Assembly (NCBI GenBank): GCA_032207245.1
Contig: CM063510.1
Span: 159,182,847-159,246,846, forward strand
DNA: 64,000 bases
Direction of reading: 5' to 3'
From: Pardosa pseudoannulata
Lineage: Eukaryota > Arthropoda > Arachnida > Araneae > Lycosidae
Below, piece by piece: positions 12,101 through 21,320 of the stretch. The notes beneath the pieces were generated by a model that searched no databases, had not been told where the DNA came from, and saw nothing but the letters and a program-made list of their open reading frames with translations. The translations under genes and the position numbers were made by a program. Numbering within the stretch: position 1 is the first letter of the stretch; each line of letters begins with the position of its first letter.

Positions 12101-14222
12101 CAAAGCCAATTTGCAATTTGCAATACTACAGAATAACAGAAATAAAAAGGTCATAATAGAATGAAAATTAACTTTTATGTGTCAATTACTATACTACAGT
12201 TGGTCAGTACTTTTAAAAATCTCAGTATTTTTCTAATTTTGATCAGAGTAAAATATCCATGTAATCCGAGTGGTGTGTCATGAAATTTACAAAGTAAATA
12301 TAGAAAACTACGAAAATCACGAAACTCAGTACAGCTGCATAAAATATTTATTTTATAATAATGCAGCTCATCACAAGAGAAAAATAGACACATATATATA
12401 TAATATCCATTATCACAAGTTACGCATCTCGGAAAATCTCAATGTTCGACAGCTCTTTAGAGCATCTCCTTCCAACTCTCTCAACCAACTGACCCTCACT
12501 CTCATCAGCTGATCCATATTCGTTGTTTCATTTTTGGTTTCGATTTTTATAGTCAGTAAAAGCAATATTTTCCTGATCATCTATGGCTGATTTAAAATTA
12601 ATTCTTTTAAAAATCAGCATTCTGCTATTAGGTCACATATTCAAATTCCCTAGATTAGAAATATAATTATTTTTCAAGATGAAAACTACATCAAACATTA
12701 TCTAAATAATGTTGTTAAAGCCAATTTACTTAAAACAACAATGAAAGATGCTTATAATATCAACAACATGAGTAAACAAGAGTTGAATGTCCATGGATAG
12801 AAAGCCATTTTGATTAAGTATTTTCAGACAATATGAGTATAGTCATTGTTTAGGAAAATCATGAAGTGCATATTTTAAATGCTAGTCATTTTAATACAGC
12901 ACAAAGATCTCAGAGTAGCAGATTGTAGAGTTTATTGAAATACAGTGAGATTAAATTTGATCTGTTATTTGTAGGATGCCAGATCTAAAAGAGTTTAATA
13001 AAATAAAATATTTAAAGTTAGAAGCTATAAACTTCTTAAATGTTTGGAAGAATCAGTTAAATCACAAAGGATTATGATGTTCATGTTTATGTCTAATAGG
13101 AGTAAATGGGTAGAGTGCTGCTGTTTCATATTGGAGTAAAAAAATGGACTGTAGTGCTCCAAACAAAACAAATATTTAATAGGATTTCCTGTAAAAGGCT
13201 GAACATTCAGTTGTTGAAAAGGAAAAACTTAACAAAATTGTTAAATGTCTGATAATATTGAAAACAATGAATCATCATATTTTTGAGTTTTGTTTTGATT
13301 AATTTGTTTGTTTCAAGAATACAAGTTTTAGATAAAGTTTTAGTTGTGCTATGTTTAACGTATTAGTATAAGATATCAAAATTGTTATTGAACTCATTGG
13401 TTTACAAAAGCAATTGTTCATATAGGTAAAAAATAAATTTATCAAAAAATATTTAACAAATAGGTTGCCAGTTATATTAAGGGACGAAATTTCTAACTAT
13501 TCTCTAACTGGATGTAATGTGACATTACATCAGCATTTATTTATATGGCTGTACTTAGAAAATCAGCAAGAAAAGTTGCCATTCAATAAGGTAATTAACA
13601 GTTTCAAATTAATGTTTTCTGAATTTTGAATGTTAATGTAAGCTATACCTCTGTTAACTTTCTATGCTTAAATTTACAAAGAATCTTTAAAATTACTCAA
13701 AATTCTAATTAACTTTCATATTATGCTTTATAGTACATTTGTATTTCAGTTCACAGATTTTATTAATATAAATAATTTTCTGCTATAAACTTCTCAAGTA
13801 TTTCGAACAAGTCTTGAGCTTTTGCGCTTTTGATGATGCTTTTACAGAACATGAAATCTTTAGTAGTGATATGAATGAGAAGATGCTATTCGCACTGGCA
13901 CCTGTAGAGTAACTTCCTGGCATATTTTGAGGGGAATTTTATACTAAAATGTTTTTAGATTGTTGTTCTCTTGTGGTATAAAACTAGATTTCTAAAAACC
14001 AACATTTGTGTCATTTAAAAAACTCTGTAAGTTAGTAACTGACAAATGAATCAGAGAGTCATCAGTAGTGATTGAAAGAAAAGGGGCTGGTCTCTCTAAA
14101 GTTGATTAAATCTCTGTTTAGTAAAACTTGATCGGGGAATTAAACCGAGTTTAGAAAATGTTCTGTCTCATTAATGAAAATGCCGTTTCGATTAGCTTAT
14201 TGAAGATCTGGTTGATCATAAC
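9136..14222. other. Intergenic, repeat-bearing; no gene seen
   Basis: AT-rich DNA with homopolymer tracts (for example T-runs near 11155 and 11563) and one F3 element at 10209-10969. Short open frames at 11684-11926, 12175-12512 and elsewhere lack recognisable domains or splice context. I see no gene here. Confidence 0.6.
10209..10969 (+). mobile_element. Non-autonomous hAT-like element, family F3 (CATGGTTTCCG ends), copy A
   Basis: 761 bp from CATGGTTTCCGCGCACCTGG to GGCAGATACCCTG. The reversed right end, CAGGGTATCTGC, imperfectly matches the left end (9 of 12). The flanks share TTTATAC (ending beside the left end and repeated right after the element), a 7-8 bp target duplication whose exact register overlaps the terminal bases. 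GTCATGG repeats occur near both ends. Other copies: 23809-24582 (same strand) and about 29490-30241 (inverted). Confidence 0.75.
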
Positions 14223-14229
14223 AGATATT

Positions 14230-14283
14230 TTACTGTCTTCTGGTATATATATATATATATGCATGCGTACCAGAAGACAGTAA
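14230..14283. repeat. Hairpin with perfect 16-bp arms around a TA tract
   Basis: TTACTGTCTTCTGGTA at 14230-14245 is exactly complementary to TACCAGAAGACAGTAA at 14268-14283. The loop is a short TA repeat plus GCATGCG. A further TA tract follows at about 14284-14309. Confidence 0.8.
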
Positions 14284-14485
14284 TATATATATATATATAT
14301 ATATATATTGTTCTCACTTTTAAAACCCTCCAAAACCCACTTCCTTTTTGAAATTACGAATTTTACTTTTGCAGGTGAAGAGAAAAAAATAAAAGTTGAT
14401 GTCGAACAAATGACATCAAGACCAGAGCACCTCTGCAGCGAGTATTTGAACAAATAAGGAAAAACGAAGACGCATACTCATGTGT

Positions 14486-14522
<37 letters not shown>

Positions 14523-15634
14523 CAGTAAAACCCGCTTAAGAAGTTTTTCATAGGACTAATTAATAAAAATTTATTAAGCGGGGAATCAGGAAAAATGCAT
14601 TTTTTTTTTTCCGCTTTTGACCCCGCTTAAATTAAATTAACAATAATTCTATTTTCCCTATAACATTTTTGTTATCTTTACAGATTGTTATGAACTTTTT
14701 AATATAATTTCTCTTTTAGCATTGTCACAGAAAAGTCGAAATTTCTATACAATTTAAATGCTATTCTGCATACGAATACGAATTGTTTTCTATTTTTAGT
14801 AAAATTTAAGTTTCTGGTTGATAGATACAGCCTTACATTTAAATCCCTGTGTAAACATGTTTAAAATATTATTTAATTGGAACAAGGTTCAACGAAGCTC
14901 GAAGTAACTGAGAAAAACTAATGAAAAATAAAAATTTTCTTCAGTAACTTAGAGATGATTTAATAATGTCCAAAAAGTTTCGGTGTGTCTCTAGGATAAA
15001 ATGGAACAGAGTTAAAACGAATATGAACTGGATTTTTTTTATCGATTCTAGCCTTCAATTTTACCTTTAAATTTCTAACAAATAAAATGAATGTGACTGG
15101 AGATAACATCACAAAAAGCTTCATAACGTGTGATAATGTACACTTTTACATACGTATTCATGAATGAGAAGGTCATGAATAAAAAGGATCGACCAAACAA
15201 ATCGTATCCCGGAGGGGTTAGTTTTAATTGGGAAGGCACTTTTAACCTGCAAGTTTTTTGATCTGCAAGTGGGTCTCATTCTGCTCAGATGGTTTAAAAC
15301 CATTGCTGAGAATGCACCCTATGACTCTTGGTGTAACACTAAATTTATTTTTTATTGTTTGATTCCATATAGACAATGTCTACATGGATGAGATTTCCCC
15401 CTTTTTTTGTGATCCCTGTTTCATTCCCATTACTGGAATCCTATTTCCGTTGTTTCAAAAAGTAAGCTTCACAATAAATTTGAAAAGGGAGGTTTGGAAC
15501 AAAACAAACTCCTTAAGCTAGAAAATATGAATAAAATTTCTTAGGGAATTTTACAATTATCAATATTTGGTAAAACTCAGGACTACAGAAAATGAACTTT
15601 CTAAGAGAGCAAACTTCTTAAGTGGTTTCCTCTG
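14523..15634. mobile_element. Tc1/mariner (pogo-like) element with TA target site
   Basis: About 1.11 kb bounded by inverted repeats: left CAGTAAAACCCGCTTAAGAA; right end, reversed, CAGAGGAAACCACTTAAGAA. Each end is preceded or followed by TA, the classic target duplication of Tc1/mariner and pogo elements. Internal short copies of CTTAAG and CCGCTT lie near the left end. No long open frame survives (the longest is about 60 codons at 15121-15303), so it is non-autonomous or decayed. Confidence 0.75.
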
Positions 15635-16254
15635 TATGTGCAATATTTTTTAATTATAATCGTAGTTACATACACACACATTCATATATTTTGTAAGAGG
15701 ATATTTATTGCGAAATCTGTTGCTTATTTTCATAATTTTTATTATTAGGCTCGTAATTCGTAGTCATTAATTTAACTCAATCCGCGGTGAATTAAGACTA
15801 AAGTTTATTTCTTTTAATGTTATTTTAAAAAATACGTTGAGAATATTTTTGATTTATAATTCGTAGTATTTAAGATTGTCTCTTGTCATTTATATGTTAT
15901 AAAAATATGTTTATAAAAGTACACTTCAAAAGCCTTCGCGCATTAGAGGAACAGTCACTTCAAAACAATAATTTTACTCTGTATAGTTCTATAAATATAT
16001 AATAATCACTCTTCTATTTTTGTATGAAATATTTACAACATATATGACTTTTAAATAGGAGAAAATTTTAAGTACGATTAAAAAAAAAAAAAAACTAATT
16101 TAAATTCAAGAAAGTTTAATGACAACTGTGTGGCAACAAGCGTATTTTAGAATTTGGCGGCAAAAGTAATCGTAATGTTGTTGTTTTGCTTAGGTGGTTT
16201 CTGTATCCGGATGTTATAGTGTGGTAATTGTTGTTTATAACTTTACTACACACA
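15635..16254 (+). promoter_or_regulatory. Upstream region and probable promoter/5' UTR of timeout
   Basis: The last 150 bases before the timeout start are less repetitive and richer in GC than the flank. TTTGGCGG at 16153-16160 resembles an E2F half site, which would suit an S-phase gene. No TATA box is clear. TTGCTTAGGTGG near 16187-16198 could be a 3' splice site, so a non-coding 5' exon farther upstream is possible. The transcription start cannot be placed from sequence alone. Confidence 0.35.
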
Positions 16255-19200
16255 ATGACGTTGGATAACATTGTTGAAGCGGATATATTATCCACTTGTA
16301 ATGCTTTGGGTAGTGAAATCAAAGGCGTATATCAGAAAGGAACTGACTGTATTGAGTGTTTAAAAGATATATTACGCCACCTCAAAAGAGACAATGACGA
16401 TCATTCCGTGCTCCGTTTCCTAGGTTCGATTCGTTTACTCCAGACTGATCTTTTACCGATTATCAAACAGTATGATAAAGATAAAGAGATCTTTGACTTC
16501 ACGCTTCGAATCCTTGTTGCTCTTACCAATCCTGCACTTTTACTGTACAACGAAGATCTCCCGGAAGATAAATTATCTCGGAATGTTTATTTGCAGTTAA
16601 TCTCCTATCTTCAACAGTATAAAAATGCATTCATTAATGTAAGTGTATGGAATATATTTTATGAACATCTGAAAGGACTTCTTAAAGTCAGGCCCAAAGA
16701 GAGGAGTAGTAATGAAAATCTGTTTATTGAAAGAATTATTATTCTGGTTCGTAACGTCTTACATGTGCCACCGGATGACAGTGTGCATAAAATAACTGAC
16801 GATGATATAAATCCTCATGATAAAATACTACAGTGTTTACATGAATCGAAAATTAATACTTTGTTGCTCTTTATGGCAGCAAATGAAGAAGAGCATCAGT
16901 ATTGCTTGCATATCTTAGAAATAGTGTCACTTATGTTTCGGGAACATACTCCTCAGACTCTAGCAAGCAGTAATGAGACACGTTCTAATGTTGAAAAAGA
17001 GAATGATCTTAATGTACTATTAGCTGCTCGTCAACGTGAGCAAAATTTAAAGTCACAAAAATTTCAGTCTATGTGTAAACCAAGATTCAATGGTGTTTAT
17101 TATGTGAAAAATATGAAATCAATAAGTGATAAAGATTATATTACTCATCGTCTTGTTGAAAGGCCTGAAGATGTCAAATTTGATGCCAAAAAAGATGCTA
17201 GGCGAAAACCAAAGAACAGAATGCGAGCAGCAGACATAGATAATACACGATACTCTACATTAAGCATTAGGTTGTTTCTTAAAAAGTTTTGTGTAGAATT
17301 CCTTAAAACGTACAATAAAATGATGGTATCTGTAAAACGTGAACTTCTTAGAAATATATCAGAAGAGCATGATGATACTTATTATTTATGGGCAATTAAT
17401 TATTTTATGGAGTTCAATCGATTGTATAATTTTCAGCCAGCTCTGGTTAGTGAAACAGTAACAATGCAATCGTTTCATCACATTCAAACTCAGATCACAA
17501 ATTATCAAGAAATGATGCTTACTGATAAAAAGAAAACAATGTTTTGGGCTAAAAGAATGCAGCTGGGTGTGAGTGCATATAAAGAATTACTTGAAACTTT
17601 GAAAGAAATGGAAAAGTCTGAAGATGAAATTGTTAAAAATAGTGCCGATGCTTTAATAGGTAATGTATTTTATGTAATTGAGTACAGGGAAATGCTACTG
17701 TCACTTATATCACACTATGATGAAGTTAAATTTCCTTTGTCATACCTTGCAAAATTGGTGGAATGTGCACATCTTTTTTTGAAAATGCTTGAAAATCATT
17801 CTAAAAAGCACTCGGATATTGTTGTACAGAAAAAACAAAGGAAAAAACATAGAAGGAAGAAAAAGAAACCCAATGATCGTGAAGCCAATGAAATACGTAA
17901 CGTAGATGAAGTACTAAATGAGCAATGGGATGTGGTTACAAGTGAATTGTCACAAGCAGTTCAAGGTAATAGGCCTATTCCAAATGTTACACCTTTTGAT
18001 GGGGCTTCTGAAATGTCTTTTGAAGAACAAAAAATAGAGGCTATTTATAAAATTAGAGAAGCATTAATTGCTAATCAGCCTTTTGAAGCTGTTGGATTAT
18101 TACGTGCTGCAAGAGAGTTATGGCCAGAAGGAGATTCCTTTGGATCAGTTGACATTGAACCGGAGCCTGAATTCCTAGTTTTGAGAGAAATACATTTTTC
18201 TAATTTAACAAGACCTACTGAGAACAACAACTTTATTGAAACTGGAGAAGTTGATTCAGATGTTTCTGATGAAGAAGCAGAAACATTGCCTGCGTTCACC
18301 GAACAAAAGTTAGCTGTAACTGAAGTTTATGAGAAGTATGCATCTCCCAAAGTAGTACAACCATGTTCATTATTATTAGCAAATTATCGGAAAAATAAAC
18401 CTCAGACAAATCTTAGCCTTATAAAATTATTTCATCGAATTGCATGGCATTGCAAAATGCATGCATTGTTTTTCCAGTCAAGTATATTTTTGACTTTCCA
18501 AAAAATTTTCCATGATCCAGATGTTAACTGTGACCCTGTCATAAAAGAATTCTACAGATTTGCAAAATTTATTATGCAAAAATTTTTTGTTGTCGCTGAA
18601 AAGAATAAAAAAATCTTTGTTGAATTTTTATTTTGGAAAGGACATAGGGAAGCATATGAATTAGAAGAAGGATATGGAACTTCAGATAGTAAACTTAAAG
18701 GATGGACTGAAGAAGAGGAGGACGAATTGAAATTTTTGTTTGAAGAGAACAAAAATATTTATATTGAAGGTCAAGATGTTGCTGATATAATTCTTGCAAA
18801 CTTGAATCCTACAAATAGAACAAAAAGAGAGGTTATAGCCGCACTCAAAAGACTTTGTTTGATTAAAAGTACCAATGATCTAAAGCCAGAAAAAAGAAAA
18901 GAATGGTTGGAAGAAGAAATAATTGATTTGCAGGAATTATTTGGAGTTTATAAAGACTCTCCTAATGTAATGGGTAATATTTTAGATAAGCTTCAAATTA
19001 AGAGACCAAGGAAAGCTGTCGTAGAAAAGCTTTTAGAATTGAATTTGATTAAGGACAAAAATGAATTACACAATAAATCTAGTAAAAAAAGGAAAGGCTC
19101 CAAATCTATGGATTCTGATAACGATTCTAGAGAAGAGAGTGAGGATAACTTTAATGATCCTCATTTAAATTCTGATTCTTCAGGAGATGAAGATGAAATT

Positions 19201-20763
19201 AATTTCTTCAAAAATCTAGAAGCTGAACGATTTGCTGAGGACAAAAATGATATGCTTTGTGAGGAAAGTACACAATCTAAAAATAAAAGACAAATTTGGG
19301 AACATGAAGAAGTACTGAAATTATCAAGTTTATTTCAAGAGAATCATAATTCTGATGATATATTGAGTATTCTTTTAAAAGAGCTAAAAAATAGGGAAAA
19401 AAAAGATATTGTGCAACAGCTTCTAAAGTTGGGATTTATTAAAAATAAAAATGAATTAAATAAAAAAAGAAATCTAAAAACAAAGAAGAGTAAAAAAATG
19501 CCCAGTTCTCACTTTGAAGCCGATAATTCAGATCAAGATGAGTATAACAGTGACTTAGAAAGTGATATAAAAATGTTAAAACCAGCAAGGAAAAGAAAGT
19601 TAGAATTACAGCTACTTGAATCTTCAGATGAAGATGTACCTATTAGCAATGTTTCAACTTTGAAAAATTTAAAAGGTAATAAAAATATATCACAAAAACC
19701 TAAACAAAATGTTCCAAAGTTGTGGGAAGAAAAAGAAATTATTGAATTAAGTCTATTATTTCAAAAATATAAAGATTCTGATGATGTTATTTCTGCTATT
19801 ACAAAAGATCTGACTTTCAAGCAGACGAAGAAAAGCATTATTGAGAAGTTATTAGAAATTGGATTAATTAAAGATAAAAATGACGTAAAGAAAAAAAAAT
19901 TGTCGCATACTGGAAGATTATCAGAGAAAGCAGCCGGAAAGAAAGATTTTGTTTGGGAAGAAAAAGAAATTATGGAATTGAATCAATTATTCTTAGATCA
20001 TAAAGATTCTGAAGATGTATTATTTAATATTATGAAACAATTGACTTTTAAACAGACAAAAAATAATATTACCAAAAAATTGATAGAAATTGGATTAATT
20101 AAGGATAAATCGGAACTAAACAGAAAATCATCTTCAAAACCAGATCAGTCTGGTATTGTTCAGAAAAATACTAAAAGAAAAAAGCATTCTGAAGAATGGA
20201 GGGAAGAGGAAATTCATCAACTGACCCAGCTTTATCAAGAATATAAAGATGGACTTGATATTGTGACTAATATTTCGAGACGTCTTACTGTGAAAAGACC
20301 AAAACAACAAATAATTGAGAAGCTGTTAGAAGTTGGACTAATTAAAGATAAAAAAGAAGTTACAGGAAAGAAAAACAAATTAAAAAATTCTGAAAAAGAA
20401 CAAAATTTAGCTAAAAAAGCAGTTTTAGATGATAATTCAGATGACGAGGATATGCCTTTAAGTCGTGTTGCTGCAGAAAAGGATATAGACAAAACTGACA
20501 CTTCATTACAGGATAGTGAAATTTTATTGCATGATGAAATCACTCATAAAAGCACATCATCTAATGTTGATGCTTTATATTCAAGACCAACTAAAAGGAA
20601 AAGGCTGATCATAAACAGTGATGACTCTGATGATGATGATGCCAATTTAACAAATGAACTGCTTGAAAATGATTCGCAGGAACAAGTTGTTCAGAGTTAT
20701 ATTGTACCAAAACTACAAAAGAAGAAAATGCGGTTATTAGATGATAGTGATGATTCGGAGTAA
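16255..20763 (+). CDS. timeout: TIMELESS/timeout homologue (Tof1 family replication-fork protection protein), intronless
   Basis: A complete 1,502-codon frame. ATG at 16255 is the first in frame; the open frame extends 27 bases further to a TTG, which is not a plausible start. TIMELESS, with TIPIN, stabilises replication forks, couples helicase to polymerase and supports the S-phase checkpoint (family knowledge). The N-terminal TIMELESS domain (about residues 20-275) and the middle region align residue by residue with human TIMELESS, for example LVSETVTMQSFHHIQ and NYQEMMLTDKKK at about 395-427. A basic stretch at about 526-540 (KKQRKKHRRKKKK) could be a nuclear signal; WPEGDSFGS is at 623-631. 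From residue 817, six units of the pattern WxxEE...LxxLF...(S/G)xD(V/I)...IxxLLxxGLIKDKNEL follow, with Trp at 817, 884, 1015, 1157, 1234 and 1315; human TIMELESS shows two. Acidic Ser/Asp motifs fill the linkers and C-terminus. The absence of introns over 4.5 kb is unusual. The sequence resembles vertebrate TIMELESS/timeout rather than insect circadian timeless. Confidence 0.96.
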   Translation: MTLDNIVEADILSTCNALGSEIKGVYQKGTDCIECLKDILRHLKRDNDDHSVLRFLGSIRLLQTDLLPIIKQYDKDKEIFDFTLRILVALTNPALLLYNEDLPEDKLSRNVYLQLISYLQQYKNAFINVSVWNIFYEHLKGLLKVRPKERSSNENLFIERIIILVRNVLHVPPDDSVHKITDDDINPHDKILQCLHESKINTLLLFMAANEEEHQYCLHILEIVSLMFREHTPQTLASSNETRSNVEKENDLNVLLAARQREQNLKSQKFQSMCKPRFNGVYYVKNMKSISDKDYITHRLVERPEDVKFDAKKDARRKPKNRMRAADIDNTRYSTLSIRLFLKKFCVEFLKTYNKMMVSVKRELLRNISEEHDDTYYLWAINYFMEFNRLYNFQPALVSETVTMQSFHHIQTQITNYQEMMLTDKKKTMFWAKRMQLGVSAYKELLETLKEMEKSEDEIVKNSADALIGNVFYVIEYREMLLSLISHYDEVKFPLSYLAKLVECAHLFLKMLENHSKKHSDIVVQKKQRKKHRRKKKKPNDREANEIRNVDEVLNEQWDVVTSELSQAVQGNRPIPNVTPFDGASEMSFEEQKIEAIYKIREALIANQPFEAVGLLRAARELWPEGDSFGSVDIEPEPEFLVLREIHFSNLTRPTENNNFIETGEVDSDVSDEEAETLPAFTEQKLAVTEVYEKYASPKVVQPCSLLLANYRKNKPQTNLSLIKLFHRIAWHCKMHALFFQSSIFLTFQKIFHDPDVNCDPVIKEFYRFAKFIMQKFFVVAEKNKKIFVEFLFWKGHREAYELEEGYGTSDSKLKGWTEEEEDELKFLFEENKNIYIEGQDVADIILANLNPTNRTKREVIAALKRLCLIKSTNDLKPEKRKEWLEEEIIDLQELFGVYKDSPNVMGNILDKLQIKRPRKAVVEKLLELNLIKDKNELHNKSSKKRKGSKSMDSDNDSREESEDNFNDPHLNSDSSGDEDEINFFKNLEAERFAEDKNDMLCEESTQSKNKRQIWEHEEVLKLSSLFQENHNSDDILSILLKELKNREKKDIVQQLLKLGFIKNKNELNKKRNLKTKKSKKMPSSHFEADNSDQDEYNSDLESDIKMLKPARKRKLELQLLESSDEDVPISNVSTLKNLKGNKNISQKPKQNVPKLWEEKEIIELSLLFQKYKDSDDVISAITKDLTFKQTKKSIIEKLLEIGLIKDKNDVKKKKLSHTGRLSEKAAGKKDFVWEEKEIMELNQLFLDHKDSEDVLFNIMKQLTFKQTKNNITKKLIEIGLIKDKSELNRKSSSKPDQSGIVQKNTKRKKHSEEWREEEIHQLTQLYQEYKDGLDIVTNISRRLTVKRPKQQIIEKLLEVGLIKDKKEVTGKKNKLKNSEKEQNLAKKAVLDDNSDDEDMPLSRVAAEKDIDKTDTSLQDSEILLHDEITHKSTSSNVDALYSRPTKRKRLIINSDDSDDDDANLTNELLENDSQEQVVQSYIVPKLQKKKMRLLDDSDDSE
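18703..20363 (+). repeat. timeout: Six tandem WxxEE/PAB-like units within timeout
   Basis: Units start at the Trp codons 18703, 18904, 19297, 19723, 19954 and 20197. Each is about 55 residues: W-x-E-E-E, LxxLFxxxKDS, D-V/I, then a basic segment, then I-x-x-L-L-x-x-G-L-I-K-D-K. Units 4 and 5 share the DNA string TGGGAAGAAAAAGAAATTAT and are the most alike, suggesting recent duplication. In human TIMELESS the matching C-terminal region contains the PARP1-binding (PAB) segment. Confidence 0.88.
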
Positions 20764-21320
20764 ATTATAATTTTATAACTTTTTGTAATATTTTTCAAGA
20801 TACGGGGAAGACAAAACAGTAAAACATTATAATATTTTAATTTCATATGATTTCTATGTTTTGTATATTATAAGTAAATTCTATTTTTTTTTTCTTTACA
20901 CTTCAGTGTAAGTAGAGTATCTGAAACATTTTTAACTTCATTTTGTCTTCTTGTGTGTAAAAATATTTAGCACTGCTAAAGGATAGTGGTTCTTTACAGT
21001 TCTTTGAAGAATACATAAATGATTAGAAATCTACGAATGCAAGTTATCCAAAACATTCTTAATTTCATTTTGTATTCTCTTGTATAAAATATTTAATACT
21101 GTTAATGGTTATGTATATTTTTTGAAGAATATATGTATTCTAAGAAATCTAAAATATAGGTCACTTAAAAAGTTAAATTCCATAAGAATTTTAATATGTC
21201 ATCAAAAACTCAGTATAACTGAAGCAAAATGTAGGGTTTAAAATGTATATTTCCAATTTTGATATTTTGTGTGTACTATGATGAACTATGTTATTATAAT
21301 TAAATTTCCTATTCCATATG
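20764..21320 (+). other. timeout: Probable timeout 3' UTR
   Basis: AT-rich sequence after the stop with no coding signal. There is no clean AATAAA close to the stop. The variant ATTAAA lies at about 21299-21304, and an AATAAA at about 22033 is an alternative, so the transcript end is uncertain. Confidence 0.35.
20925..21170. repeat. Diverged direct duplication (~120 bp) downstream of timeout
   Basis: Two blocks beginning TTTTTAACTTCATTTTGTCTTCT (about 20930) and TTCTTAATTTCATTTTGTATTCT (about 21053) continue in parallel through TTTGAAGAATA and AGAAATCTA. They lie in the presumed timeout 3' UTR. Confidence 0.6.

Noticed and set aside
16228..16254. Nine-codon N-terminal extension of timeout starting at TTG
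   Set aside because: The first ATG at 16255 gives an N-terminus like that of human TIMELESS; the extension has no ATG.
18075..20543. Minus-strand frames within timeout
   Set aside because: Ser-rich shadows opposite acidic coding sequence.
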